From Mycolicibacterium porcinum (GTDB lineage Bacteria > Actinomycetota > Actinomycetes > Mycobacteriales > Mycobacteriaceae): a DNA stretch of 34,065 nt. The position numbers and the translations under genes were made by a program. Below are positions 8,393-25,783 of the stretch, one piece after another; the first letter of the stretch is position 1, and the number at the start of each line of letters is the position of its first letter. The stretch is taken from positions 1 through 34,065 of the forward strand of contig MSTD01000004.1 in NCBI GenBank assembly GCA_001942045.1, given 5' to 3'. The notes under the pieces were generated by a model that ran no database searches, was not told where the DNA came from, and saw only the letters and a program-made list of their open reading frames with translations.

Positions 8393-10183
8393 ATGGCACA
8401 CCTGCTCGGGGGCGAAACCCTGCATCTGGAGTACCCCACCGGCGTGGTGTTCGACTCCGTCACCGTCGGCGTCAGCGAAGGCGACCGGATCGGCATCGTC
8501 GGCCGCAACGGCGACGGAAAGTCGACGCTGCTGGGCATGCTCACCGGCCGCATCACCCCGCACGCCGGGCGTGTGACGCGGCGCAGCGGGCTGCGGGTGG
8601 GGTCCCTGGACCAGACCGACACGCTCGACCCCGATCACACGGTCGGCTGGTCGCTGGTCGGCGATCGCCCCGAACACGAATGGGCCGGCGACGCCCGGAT
8701 TCGCGATGTGATCGGCGGTCTGGTCGCCGACATCCCGTTCGACGCACCCGTGTCGACGCTGTCCGGTGGTCAGCGCCGCCGCGTACAACTGGCCGCGCTG
8801 CTGATCGACGACTGGGACGTCATCGCCCTCGACGAACCGACCAACCACCTCGACATCCAAGGCATCACCTGGCTGGCCGGGCACATCAAGCAGCGGTGGG
8901 CGCGCGGCGCCGGCGGCCTGCTGCTGATCACCCACGACCGCTGGTTCCTCGACGAGGTCGCCACCACCACGTGGGAGGTGCACGACCGGATCGTGGAGCC
9001 GTTCGAGGGCGGCTACGCGGCCTACGTGTTGCAGCGCGTGGAACGCGACCGGCAGGCCGCCTCCATCGAGGCCAAGCGGCAGAACCTGATGCGCAAGGAG
9101 CTGGCCTGGCTGCGCCGCGGCGCACCGGCCCGCACCTCCAAACCCAAGTTCCGGATCGACGCGGCCAACGCCCTGATCTCAGATGTGCCGCCGCTGCGCA
9201 ACACCGTCGAGTTGTCCCGGCTGGCCACCGCCCGGCTGGGCAAGGACGTCATCGACCTGCTCGACGTGTCGGTGGCCTACCCGGGCTCTGAGCGAGAAGT
9301 GTTGCGCGACATCGAATGGCGCATCGGACCGGGCGAGCGCACCGGCATCGTCGGCGCCAACGGTGCCGGTAAGTCCACGTTGCTCGGCCTGATCGCGGGG
9401 ACCGTGACACCTACCTCGGGTCGGGTCAAACGCGGTAAGACCGTGCGCCTTTCGATCCTCGACCAGCAGTCCAGTGAGCTCGACGCGGTGGCCGGGGACA
9501 TGGTCCGCGAGGTGATCGGGCGGCTGCAGACCAGCTATCAGATCGACGGCAAGGACCTGACTCCGGCGCAACTGCTGGAGCGGCTGGGCTTCGCGCGCGA
9601 TCAACTGTCGACGCGGGTCGGCGAGCTGTCGGGCGGGCAGCGCCGCCGCCTGCAGCTCATGCTGGTGGTCCTCTCGGAGCCGAACGTGCTGGTTCTCGAC
9701 GAGCCCACCAACGATGTGGACACCGACATGCTCACCGCCACCGAGGATCTGCTGGATTCCTGGCCGGGCACGCTGATCGTGGTGTCGCACGACCGGTATC
9801 TGCTCGAGCGCGTCACCGATCAGCAGTACGCGATCTTGGACGGCCGGCTGCGGCATCTGCCGGGCGGGGTCGACGAGTACCTGCGGTTGTCCGAACAGCG
9901 CGCCTCATCCACGGTATCGTCGACCCCCGCCCGCGCCGAAACCACGCCGGCACAGTCGAAGTCGGGAGCGGAGCTGCGCGCCGTGGAGAAGGAGATCTCC
10001 TCCATCGACCGGTCGCTGGCCAAGTTGTCCGACCGGATCTCCGCCAAACACGACGAGCTGGCCGCTCACGACCAGTCCGATCACGTCGGGCTGGGCAAGC
10101 TCACCGGTGAGCTGCGCGAGCTGGAGTCTCAGGTGGCCGAGCTGGAAGCGCGCTGGATGGAACTGTCCGAACTGCTGGAGTGA
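8393..10183 (+). CDS. ABC-F family ATPase (Uup/Etta-like, tandem ABC)
   Basis: A 596-aa soluble protein with two ABC domains and no membrane segments, the hallmark of the ABC-F family that acts on ribosomes rather than in transport. Domain 1 has Walker A GRNGDGKST (37-45), LSGGQ (123-127) and DEPTNHLD (147-154). The interdomain linker, KRQNLMRKELAWLRRGAPARTSKPKFR, spans ~228-255. Domain 2 has GANGAGKST (321-329), LSGGQ (412-416) and DEPTND (436-441). The last ~55 residues form a charged coiled coil, as in Uup. It starts at ATG 8393; the frame is open to 8348, but homology begins at MAHLLGGE. M. tuberculosis carries a similar gene as the split pair Rv1667c/Rv1668c, annotated as macrolide transport; resistance here is unproven. 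Confidence 0.92.
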   Translation: MAHLLGGETLHLEYPTGVVFDSVTVGVSEGDRIGIVGRNGDGKSTLLGMLTGRITPHAGRVTRRSGLRVGSLDQTDTLDPDHTVGWSLVGDRPEHEWAGDARIRDVIGGLVADIPFDAPVSTLSGGQRRRVQLAALLIDDWDVIALDEPTNHLDIQGITWLAGHIKQRWARGAGGLLLITHDRWFLDEVATTTWEVHDRIVEPFEGGYAAYVLQRVERDRQAASIEAKRQNLMRKELAWLRRGAPARTSKPKFRIDAANALISDVPPLRNTVELSRLATARLGKDVIDLLDVSVAYPGSEREVLRDIEWRIGPGERTGIVGANGAGKSTLLGLIAGTVTPTSGRVKRGKTVRLSILDQQSSELDAVAGDMVREVIGRLQTSYQIDGKDLTPAQLLERLGFARDQLSTRVGELSGGQRRRLQLMLVVLSEPNVLVLDEPTNDVDTDMLTATEDLLDSWPGTLIVVSHDRYLLERVTDQQYAILDGRLRHLPGGVDEYLRLSEQRASSTVSSTPARAETTPAQSKSGAELRAVEKEISSIDRSLAKLSDRISAKHDELAAHDQSDHVGLGKLTGELRELESQVAELEARWMELSELLE

Positions 10184-10200
10184 GGCACCCCAGCAGTTCG
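10168..10200. terminator. Bidirectional terminator-like palindrome, ABC-F/argH
   Basis: A perfect 11-bp stem (CGAACTGCTGG, 10168-10178, with CCAGCAGTTCG, 10190-10200) and an 11-nt loop sits between the converging ends of the ABC-F gene and argH. The ABC-F TGA is in the loop and argH stops at 10209. It is symmetric, so it can act on both transcripts. No T-run follows on either strand. Confidence 0.6.
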
Positions 10201-10208
10201 CGGCGTGC

Positions 10209-11706
<1,498 letters not shown>

Positions 11707-11709
11707 GCA

Positions 11710-12909
<1,200 letters not shown>

Positions 12910-12932
12910 GAGCAATCTCCTTGTTTTGAGCT

Positions 12933-13409
12933 CTACTTCAAGTTTTCGATGGTGGCGGCAAGTTCGGCCCCGGTCATCGGGTCGCGCGCCACCATCAGGA
13001 TGGTGTCGTCACCGGCGATGGTGCCGACCACATACGGCAGGGCGGCGCGGTCGATCGCGCTGGCCAGGTAATGCGCGGCCCCAGGCGGGGTGCGCAGCAC
13101 GGCAAGGTTAGCGCTGGCATCGGTGGACACCAGCAAGTCCCCCAACAAGCGGGTCAACCGTTCGGTGCCGCCGGACACACCCCGCACCGGGCTGCCGTCC
13201 TCGGGCACCACATAGACGCCGACGCCGCCGTCGGCGCCGCGCAGTTTCACCGCGCCGAGCTCTTCCAGGTCCCGCGACAGCGTGGCCTGGGTGACCTCGA
13301 TGCCCTCCTGGCCCAGCAGGGCAGCCAGTTCGGTCTGGCTGCTCACCTGCCGCGACGACAGAAGGGCGATGATGCGGGCCTGGCGGCCGGCGCGGGTCGG
13401 GGCGCTCAC
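12933..13409 (-). CDS. argR: Arginine repressor
   Basis: Hexameric, arginine-dependent DNA-binding repressor of arg genes. Residues ~5-70 are a winged helix ([20 protein letters not shown], then [18 protein letters not shown]). The C-terminal oligomerisation/arginine-binding domain contains [17 protein letters not shown] (~126-142), with the acidic pair that binds arginine. 158 aa, normal length. It starts with GTG one base after the argF TGA, so translation is coupled. Its place inside the operon implies autoregulation, and twin ARG-box-like sites lie on the argC promoter at 18648-18673. Confidence 0.96.
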   Translation of the reverse strand: MSAPTRAGRQARIIALLSSRQVSSQTELAALLGQEGIEVTQATLSRDLEELGAVKLRGADGGVGVYVVPEDGSPVRGVSGGTERLTRLLGDLLVSTDASANLAVLRTPPGAAHYLASAIDRAALPYVVGTIAGDDTILMVARDPMTGAELAATIENLK

Positions 13410-13410
13410 G

Positions 13411-15505
<2,095 letters not shown>

Positions 15506-15509
<4 letters not shown>

Positions 15510-16380
15510 GGTTTTACCACCTTGGTTCCGGTTCCTTCATCGGTGAAAAGCTCGACCAGCACACAGTGTTCGACGCGGCCATCGATGACGTGTGCGCTCG
15601 GCACCCCGCCGGCGACGGCCCGCAGGCAGGCCTCGATCTTGGGCACCATGCCCGATTCGAGCTTGGGCAGCAGCTGGGTCAATGCGGCCGTGTCGATCTC
15701 GCTGACCAGCGAGGAGCGGTCGGGCCAATCGGTGTAGAGCCCTTCGACATCGGTGAGCATGACCAGCTTCTCGGCGCCCAGCGCCTCGGCGAGGGCTGCC
15801 GCCGCGGTGTCGGCGTTGATGTTGTGCACCACGCCATCGGCATCGGGGCCGATGGTCGACACCACCGGAATTCGGCCCGCCGCAATGAGATCCAGCAGGG
15901 AGTCGGCGTTGACGTGTTCGACGTCGCCGACCAGTCCGATGTCGGTGGCCACCCCGTCGACGGTGACGCTGCGCCGCACCGCGGTGAACAGATGCGCATC
16001 CTCACCGGTGAGGCCGACCGCGTACGGGCCGTGGGCGTTGATCAGGTTCACCAGTTCCCGGCCCACCTGACCGAACAGCACCATGCGCGCCACGTCGAGC
16101 ACCTCGGGGGTGGTGACCCGGAAGCCCCCCTTGAAATCGCCTGGGATTCCGAGCCTCTTGAGCATCGCGCTGATCTGCGGCCCACCGCCGTGCACCACCA
16201 CGGGATGGATGCCGCAGTTGCGCAGGAACACCATGTCGGCGGCGAAGGCGGCCTTGAGGGTGTCGTCGGTCATGGCGTTGCCGCCGTACTTGACGACGAC
16301 GATCTTGTCGTGCAGTTGCTTGAGCCACGGCAGCGCCGAGGCGAGCACCTGGGCCTTGACGCCGCGCTCGATGGCCTGGC

Positions 16381-16384
<4 letters not shown>
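15506..16384 (-). CDS. argB: Acetylglutamate kinase
   Basis: Phosphorylates N-acetylglutamate, usually the arginine-feedback-controlled step. Amino-acid kinase fold with [10 protein letters not shown] (29-38), [11 protein letters not shown] (62-72) and [18 protein letters not shown]. The N-terminal helix [24 protein letters not shown], cut here by the family's LHDKIV, is the extension seen in arginine-sensitive hexameric enzymes, so feedback inhibition by arginine is likely. The frame is open far upstream, but ATG 16384 overlaps the argJ TGA in ATGA and matches the family. 292 aa. Confidence 0.97.
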
Positions 16385-18743
<2,359 letters not shown>

Positions 18744-18762
18744 TCACGTTGGCGGCGGGAAC

Positions 18763-21254
18763 CTACCCGCGCAGGACCGCGCCGACGCGCTCACCGGCCA
18801 CCGTGACAGCGGCGTCCCGGGCAGCGCTGGCCTCGTCCTCGGTCAGGGTGCGATCGGCAGCCCGGAACCGCAGCGCCAGGGTCAGGGACTTGCGGCCCTC
18901 CCCGATCTGCGGACCGGTGTAGACGTCGAACAACCGGACGTCCTCCAGCAGTTCACCGGCCCCGTCGCGGACGGCATCGACGACGGCAGCCGCGGCCACC
19001 TCATCACCGACCACGACGCTGATGTCCTGGAACACCGCCGGGAACGGCGACACCTTCGGCGCGGCCAGCGTCTCGACGATCGGTACGGCGTCGAGATCGA
19101 GTTCGACCGCGCAGGTGCCCTTGGGCAGGCCGGTCCGCTCGATCACCGCCGGGTGCAACTGTCCGGCGTAGCCGACGACCGTGTCGCCGACGAGCACCTC
19201 GGCGCAGCGGCCCGGATGCCACGGCAGTTCCTGGGCCGCCCGCAGGGTGAACTCCACCCCGGCCGCGCGGCCGATCACCCGAACAGCCTCGAATGCGTCG
19301 GCGGCCTCCACCGGACGTCCCTGGCCCCACGGGCCGGCGGGCTCGCGCAGTCCGGCCAGCACCGCCGCCACGTGCTGTGGCTGGTTCGGCAGTGAGGCAT
19401 CCAGCCCGGCGATCTCCTCGTCAGTGGGCCTGCGGTCGTTGGGGATGCGCTCGACGGCACGGGTCTCCGCGGTCGGATGCACCACCTGTTGAATCGCGAA
19501 CAGCGCCACATCGGCGGTACCGCGGGATACGTTGCGGCCCAACGCCTCCAGCAGACCGGGCAGCAACGTGGTGGCCAGCTGCGGCCGGTCGGCCTCCAGC
19601 GGATTGAGCACCGTGGTGGTGCTGCGACGCGGGTCGTCGGCGTCCAGTCCCCAGGCATCGAACACCCCGGCAGGCAGGAACGGTGTCGGCAGGATTTCCA
19701 CGAATCCGGCCAGCGCCAAGGACTTTCCGATGGCCCGGCGCCGCTTCTGCACCGCACTCAGGCCACGGCCGGCCGGCGCCGTCGGCAACACCGACGGGAT
19801 GGACTCCAACCCCTCCAGTCGCAGCACTTCCTCGACGAGATCAGCGCGCTGGCGCAGGTCGGGCCGCCAGCTCGGCGGGGTGACGGTGAGCGGGTCGGAT
19901 CCGGTGACCGTCGCACCGATCTGGGTGAGCCGCCGCGCCGTCGTACCCGCGGCGTACTCCACGCCCGCAGTGCGGTCGGGCAGGTCGGTCGGGATCTCGA
20001 TGGCCAGCTGCGACCAGTCGGTGCGGCCGTCCGCACGCCAGTCGGTGAGCCTCGGTTCCACGGTGCCACCGGCGATGTCAGCCAGCAGGGTCGCGCAACG
20101 GTCCAGGGCCGCAACCGAAATCGCGGGGTCGACCGAACGCTCATAACGGCGGCCGGCCTCACTGGCCAGGTGCAGGCGGCGCTGGGTGCGGGACACCGCG
20201 GCCGGGTCCCACACCGCCGCTTCCAGCAGCACGTCGGTGGTCGAGTCGCGTACCTCGGTGGTGCCCGCGCCCATCACACCGCCGATGGCGGCGGTCGCGA
20301 CGTCGTCGACGATCAGTACGTCGGCCGAGTTCAAGGTGCGCTCGACATCGTCGAGCGTGACGACCTTTTCCCCGTCCCGGGCGAACCGCACCGCGAAGCC
20401 GCCGGTGATCAGGCTGCTGTCGTGGGCGTGCATCGGGTGGCCGATTTCGAGCATGACGTAGTTGGTCACGTCGACGGCCGGCGAGATGGCGCGGATCCCG
20501 CTGAGCAGCAGCCTGCGCTGCAGCCACCACGGTGACACGGCGGTGGGGTCGATGCCGGTGACGGGGCGTAACCCGAAGCGCTGCACGCCGGTTCCGGGCT
20601 CCACGGTCAGCGGCCAGGCCTCGCCCTCGGCGGGCAGCGGCGCCACGTCGGCGAGATCGACGAAGTCCAGATCGTGCGCGCAAGCGATCTCGCGGGCCAG
20701 GCCGCGCACCGACAGGCAGTAACCACGATCCGGCGTGATCGCCAGGTGGAACACCACGTCGTCGAGACCAAGTACCTCGGCGGCTGGGGTGCCCGGTTCA
20801 GCGGTGCCTTCGGGCAGCACGAGGATGCCTGCCTGATCGACACCCAGGTTCATCTCGGAGGCCGAGCAGATCATGCCGTCGGACACCCGGCCGTAGGTCT
20901 TGCGGGTGGCGATTTTGAAATCACCGGGCAGCACGGTTCCGGGCAGGGCGACCACGACCAGGTCGCCGACCGCGAAATTCGTCGCGCCGCACACGATGTC
21001 GCGCGGCGCGCCGTCGACATTCTGGACGCCGACATCGACCTTGCAGGCCCGGATCGGCTTCTTGAACTCGGTGAGTTCTTCGATCTCGACGACCCGGCCG
21101 ACGGTCAGCGCACCGCTCACCGGGCCGGTCGGGATGATCTCCTCGACCTCATGGCCGATCCGGATGAACGTCTCTTCGAGTTCCTCGACCGACGGATCCC
21201 AGTCCGGGGCCCCCGCGCGGACAGCCTCACGCAGCCAACTGAACGGAATCCGCA

Positions 21255-21255
<1 letters not shown>
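18763..21255 (-). CDS. pheT: Phenylalanyl-tRNA synthetase beta subunit
   Basis: Beta chain of the alpha2-beta2 enzyme; carries editing and tRNA-binding domains. Order seen: N-terminal [16 protein letters not shown]/tRNA-binding domain (~44-155, with [16 protein letters not shown]), B3/B4 editing domain (~215-380, [12 protein letters not shown]), B5 domain (~410-485), catalytic-like core, and the C-terminal ferredoxin-fold anticodon-binding domain (~735-830, [12 protein letters not shown] to [12 protein letters not shown]). 830 aa, full length. Its ATG shares one base with the pheS TGA (TGATG), giving tight stoichiometric coupling. Confidence 0.97.
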
Positions 21256-22346
<1,091 letters not shown>

Positions 22347-23234
22347 TCAGGAAGTCGGCAGCTGCCCGGACGTTTTCACCCGGTACATCACCAGATCATC
22401 GGGCACGCCCTCGGGCTTGGTCGAGAACATCTGACGCCGTTGACGTTTGACGCTGACCCCGAGCTCGGCGAGCCGATTCTCGGGGACGCCCTCGAGCGTG
22501 GTGTGCGACACCACGATCCCGCCGCTGTTGGCCCGGTCCATCACCCGGGCGGCGATGTTGACGTCGACGCCGAGCCAGTCCGACCCGATGCGCTGCGGGC
22601 GGCCGGTGTGGATACCGACGCGCATGCGCGGGGCGTAGCCGTCCACGTCGATGCCCTTCACCCCGTCGAGCGCCACGAGCATCGCGCCCAGGGCGGTGGC
22701 CGGGTCGGAGAACACCGCCATCATGCCGTCGCCCATCCGCTTGACGATGTGCCCGCCGGCTTCCAGCACCGGGGGCTCGATCACCTGCGCCACGCGGCGC
22801 AGCAGACGCAGCGTGGCGTCGTCGCCGGAGCGCAACGACCATGAGGAGAACCCGACCAGATCGGTGAACACCAGCGTCACCTCGGGGTTGGCCGGGGTTC
22901 CCGAGACACGTTCGGTCAGGGCCTGCCACACCTGCAACGCCCCCAGGCTCACCTCGCGCGAGGCGGCGTCGCGGTCCAACAGCCGGTCGGCGACGCGCGC
23001 GGCCGCCCGGGGACCGCCCTCACCCGATACCGAGAGCCGGTCACCGAAGTCCGGGTCCCCGGGCAGTGACCGGCGCATCCGCCGGACCAGATCGACGACG
23101 GCTGGGCTGCGGTTGGCGTTCTGCAGCCACCCCAGCGGGCCCGGCAAACCGGGTGTCCGCACTGGGCGCTGTTGCGGCGCCTGCTCGACATCCCCGACAC
23201 GGCCGGACGGGTCATCGAACGGCTCGCCATCCAC
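22347..23234 (-). CDS. Class III adenylyl cyclase (Rv1647 homologue)
   Basis: Soluble 295-aa cAMP-forming enzyme. An N-terminal region of ~115 residues with no recognised domain precedes the catalytic domain (~117-290). All six key residues are visible: metal-binding Asp125 (VFTDLVGFS) and Asp169 (KRMGDGMM), adenine-selecting Lys165 and Asp219, and transition-state Asn226 and Arg230 (VNIAAR). This predicts an active homodimer specific for ATP. From memory, M. tuberculosis Rv1647 is an active adenylyl cyclase encoded just before pheS, as here. GTG start, with TAGTCT 6 nt upstream, suggests a leaderless mRNA. Confidence 0.94.
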   Translation of the reverse strand: MDGEPFDDPSGRVGDVEQAPQQRPVRTPGLPGPLGWLQNANRSPAVVDLVRRMRRSLPGDPDFGDRLSVSGEGGPRAAARVADRLLDRDAASREVSLGALQVWQALTERVSGTPANPEVTLVFTDLVGFSSWSLRSGDDATLRLLRRVAQVIEPPVLEAGGHIVKRMGDGMMAVFSDPATALGAMLVALDGVKGIDVDGYAPRMRVGIHTGRPQRIGSDWLGVDVNIAARVMDRANSGGIVVSHTTLEGVPENRLAELGVSVKRQRRQMFSTKPEGVPDDLVMYRVKTSGQLPTS

Positions 23235-23240
23235 AGCGCA

Positions 23241-23270
23241 AGACTAAGTGGCGCGCGGACCGGGCGGCAA
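23241..23270 (-). promoter_or_regulatory. Leaderless-type promoter of the cyclase gene
   Basis: TAGTCT (23246-23241) lies 6 nt before the GTG, with TTGCCG (23270-23265) 18 nt further upstream. The hexamers are partial matches; the spacing is the main argument. Confidence 0.4.
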
Positions 23271-23399
23271 TGACGCCACGAGCGGGTTTGCCCGCATTCC
23301 CCGGGCGCTCCCCCGGCGCAGGCAAATCTGGCTGGTCACAGCGCTGTGGCGCGACGGTAGCCGCGCAATAACAGTGCGCGACGACGCGCCGCGACGTCA

Positions 23400-23428
23400 T
23401 AGACAACATGCGTTGTCAATACTATGGT
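23400..23428 (+). promoter_or_regulatory. Promoter with overlapping palindromic operator for the MpaB-like gene
   Basis: TAGACA (23400-23405), a 17-nt spacer and TATGGT (23423-23428) form a good SigA-type promoter about 45 nt before the ATG at 23474. A perfect inverted repeat GACAAC-N4-GTTGTC (23402-23417) covers the -35 and half the spacer, the layout of a repressor operator. No regulator gene is adjacent, so the protein is unknown. The rest of 23235-23473 shows nothing beyond the divergent cyclase promoter. Confidence 0.55.
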
Positions 23429-23473
23429 TGGCCTCAGCTGTGATCCATGTCATGACGAGTCAACGAGGACGCG

Positions 23474-24496
23474 ATGACCACACGAGCCACCACCGCAGCC
23501 GAGTACGACCCACTCGGCCCGGATTCGCTGACCTGGAAGTACTTCGGTGACCTGCGCACCGGAATGCTGGGCGTCTGGATCGGTGCGATTCAGAACATGT
23601 ATCCGGAACTCGGCGCCGGCGTCGAGGAGCACTCGATCCTGCTGCGCGAGCCGCTACAGCGGGTGGCCCGCTCGGTGTACCCGATCATGGGCGTGGTCTA
23701 TGACGGCGATCGCGCGGCCGACACCGGCGCCCAGATCAAGGGCTTCCACACCACGATCAAAGGTGTCGACAGTCAGGGGCGGCGCTACCACGCGCTGAAC
23801 CCCGAGACGTTCTACTGGGCGCACGCAACGTTCTTCATGCTGATCATCAAGACGGCGGAGTACTTCTGCGGCGGCCTCACCGAAGCCGAGAAGCAACAGC
23901 TGTTCGACGAACACGTGCAGTGGTACCGCATGTACGGCATGAGCATGCGGCCGGTGCCCAAGAGCTGGGAGGAGTTTCAGGAGTACTGGGACGCCAAATG
24001 TCGCGACGAGCTCGAGATCAACCGGGCCACCCTCGACATCTTCACCATCCGGATCCCCAAGCCGTGGTTCGTGCTGATGCCCACACCGGTCTGGGACCAA
24101 CTGTTCAAACCTCTTGTCGGAGCGCAGCGCTGGATCGCCGCCGGCCTGTTCGACCCGGCGGTGCGGGAGAAGGCCGGGATGCGGTGGACACCCGGCGACG
24201 AGGTGCTGCTGCGGATCTTCGGCAAGGCGGTCGAATTGGCGTTCATCGCCGTGCCCGACGAGATCAGGCTGCACCCGCGCGCCTTGTCGGCGTACCGCCG
24301 CGCGGCCGGCAAGCTCCCGGCCGACGGCCCACTGGTGGAAGCACCGAGCTTCATGGCCCCACCCCGCGACCGCTGGGGACTGCCGATGCACTACGTGCCG
24401 CGCCACAAGACCCTGCTGGACCGGGCCGGGGCGCTGGTGCACACCACGTTCTCACTGCCGGCGCTGCGACGGCCGGCCCGGCGCCCCGCAGCCTGA
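23474..24496 (+). CDS. MpaB-like oxygenase family protein (DUF2236)
   Basis: A 340-aa protein of the ER/latex-oxygenase-like DUF2236 family, homologous to the conserved mycobacterial Rv1645c by sequence type and neighbourhood. Family hallmarks are MGVVYDGDRAADTGAQIKGFH with His92, then YHALNPETFYWAHATF with His106 and His117. Characterised relatives (fungal MpaB, rubber oxygenase Lcp, mycobacterial homologues) bind heme b through conserved histidines; substrates of the mycobacterial proteins are largely unknown. ATG with GAGG 5 nt upstream. No signal peptide; the hydrophobic stretch at 120-127 may contact membrane or substrate. Not obviously linked to the cyclase beside it, which is divergent. 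Confidence 0.88.
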   Translation: MTTRATTAAEYDPLGPDSLTWKYFGDLRTGMLGVWIGAIQNMYPELGAGVEEHSILLREPLQRVARSVYPIMGVVYDGDRAADTGAQIKGFHTTIKGVDSQGRRYHALNPETFYWAHATFFMLIIKTAEYFCGGLTEAEKQQLFDEHVQWYRMYGMSMRPVPKSWEEFQEYWDAKCRDELEINRATLDIFTIRIPKPWFVLMPTPVWDQLFKPLVGAQRWIAAGLFDPAVREKAGMRWTPGDEVLLRIFGKAVELAFIAVPDEIRLHPRALSAYRRAAGKLPADGPLVEAPSFMAPPRDRWGLPMHYVPRHKTLLDRAGALVHTTFSLPALRRPARRPAA

Positions 24497-24511
24497 CTTT
24501 TGACACCTGTC

Positions 24512-24517
24512 TAAGCT
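24512..24517 (+). promoter_or_regulatory. Leaderless-type -10 for acyl-CoA dehydrogenase gene
   Basis: TAAGCT lies 6 nt before the ATG at 24524, in the 27-nt gap after the MpaB-like gene. Just upstream is a short palindrome GACACCTGTC (24502-24511) that could be an operator half-pair. The gene could also be read through from the MpaB promoter. Confidence 0.35.
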
Positions 24518-24523
24518 GTCGGA

Positions 24524-25768
24524 ATGCTTGATTGGTCTGACGTCGACATCGCTGTCCGGGACGCTGTCCGTGAGTTCGTGGACAAGGAGATCCGGCCCCA
24601 CCTCGACGAGCTCGAGAGCGGCGACATGGAGCCGTATCCCATCGTGCGAAAGTTGTTCGCCACGTTCGGGATCGACACGATGGCCAAGGAATCGCTGGAC
24701 AAGCGGCTGGAGAAGCTGCGCAACGGTGACGCCAAGCCGTCCGGGGCCCGCGGCGGGATGTTCGGCGGCAGCAGCTCGCCAGGCATGGGGTTCGTCCTGA
24801 TCAGCGAACTGTGCCGGGTGTCGATGGGCCTGGTCACCGGACTGGGCGTCAGCCTCGGTCTGACCGTGTCGACCATTCAGAGCCGCGGCACGCTGGCCCA
24901 GCAGGAACGCTGGCTGCCCGGTCTGGTGACCTACGAGAAGATCGGCGCGTGGGCGATCACCGAACCCGATTCGGGTTCGGATGCGTTCGGCGGCATGAAG
25001 TCCTATGTCACCCGTGACGGGGACGATTACATCCTCAACGGCCAGAAGACCTTCATCACCAATGGCCCCGACGCCGACGTCGTGGTGGTCTACGCCAAGC
25101 TCGACGAAGGGGACGGCGCGGACAAGCGCAACCGCAAGGTCCTGACCTTCGTGCTCGACCGCGGTATGGAGGGCTTCGTCCAGTCGAAGCCGTTCCGCAA
25201 GATGGGCATCCACTCGTCGCGCACCGGCGAGCTGTTCTTCAACAACGTCCGGCTCGGACGCGATCGGCTGCTCGGCGAGACCGAAGGTTCCGATACCGCG
25301 GACGGGGTCGACGAGGGGCGGGCCAGCGCACGGTCCAACTTCTCGGCCGAACGCATCGGCGTGGCCGCGATGGCGCTCGGCGTGATCGAAGAATGCCTGC
25401 GGTTGAGCGTCGACTACGCCAAGAACCGCACTCTGTGGGGCCAGGAGATCGGCCAGTTCCAGCTGATCCAGCTCAAGCTGGCCAACATGGAAGTGGCCCG
25501 GATGAACGTGCGCAACATGCTGTTCCGCGTCATCGAATCCGCCGAGAAGGGCGTGCCGATCTCGCTGGCCGAAGCGTCGGCCATCAAGTGGTACTGCTCG
25601 CAGGCGGCCACCGACGTGGCAATGGAAGCGGTCCAGCTGTTCGGCGGCAACGGCTACATGACCGAGTACCGGGTCGAACAGCTGGCCCGCGACGCCAAGT
25701 CACTGATGATCTACGCCGGCAGCAACGAGGTGCAGATCACCCACGTGGCGCGGGGACTGCTGAGCTAG
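24524..25768 (+). CDS. Acyl-CoA dehydrogenase (FadE-type)
   Basis: FAD-dependent oxidation of an acyl-CoA to the 2-enoyl-CoA. Family signatures are AITEPDSGSD (144-153), LNGQKTFITNGPDADVVVVYA, RKMGIHSSRTGELFFNNVR, and QLFGGNGYMTEYRVEQLARD. The C-terminal YAGSNEVQ (397-404) lacks Glu at the YEGT position, so the catalytic base should be supplied elsewhere, as in the isovaleryl/long-chain branch of the family. An insert of ~20 residues (GDAKPSGARGGMFGGSSSPG, 68-87) lies in the N-terminal helical domain. 414 aa. Substrate chain length is not readable. It is convergent with the RidA gene and shares a terminator palindrome with it. Confidence 0.93.
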   Translation: MLDWSDVDIAVRDAVREFVDKEIRPHLDELESGDMEPYPIVRKLFATFGIDTMAKESLDKRLEKLRNGDAKPSGARGGMFGGSSSPGMGFVLISELCRVSMGLVTGLGVSLGLTVSTIQSRGTLAQQERWLPGLVTYEKIGAWAITEPDSGSDAFGGMKSYVTRDGDDYILNGQKTFITNGPDADVVVVYAKLDEGDGADKRNRKVLTFVLDRGMEGFVQSKPFRKMGIHSSRTGELFFNNVRLGRDRLLGETEGSDTADGVDEGRASARSNFSAERIGVAAMALGVIEECLRLSVDYAKNRTLWGQEIGQFQLIQLKLANMEVARMNVRNMLFRVIESAEKGVPISLAEASAIKWYCSQAATDVAMEAVQLFGGNGYMTEYRVEQLARDAKSLMIYAGSNEVQITHVARGLLS

Positions 25769-25783
25769 CCGCCCGGGCTAGCT
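25763..25783. terminator. Bidirectional palindrome holding both stop codons
   Basis: An 8-bp perfect stem (AGCTAGCC, 25763-25770, with GGCTAGCT, 25776-25783) and a 5-nt loop. The left arm contains the TAG of the rightward acyl-CoA dehydrogenase gene; the right arm contains the TAG of the leftward RidA gene. No T-run follows. It is likely a shared terminator for the converging transcripts. Confidence 0.6.

Noticed and set aside
5440..9291. Two very long plus-strand frames (591 and 685 aa) opposite the Rv1683-like gene
   Set aside because: Composition is Arg/Gly/Asp-rich low-information sequence produced by GC-rich third positions of the real minus-strand gene; the second also runs out of frame into the ABC-F gene.
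8393..10183. Macrolide export function for the ABC-F protein
   Set aside because: There are no membrane segments and no partner permease; ABC-F proteins act on ribosomes, so transport is not supported.
24500..24505. TTGACA as a -35 for the acyl-CoA dehydrogenase gene
   Set aside because: A 17-nt spacer would put the -10 across the start codon; the TAAGCT element is only 6 nt away from it, so the two cannot form one promoter.
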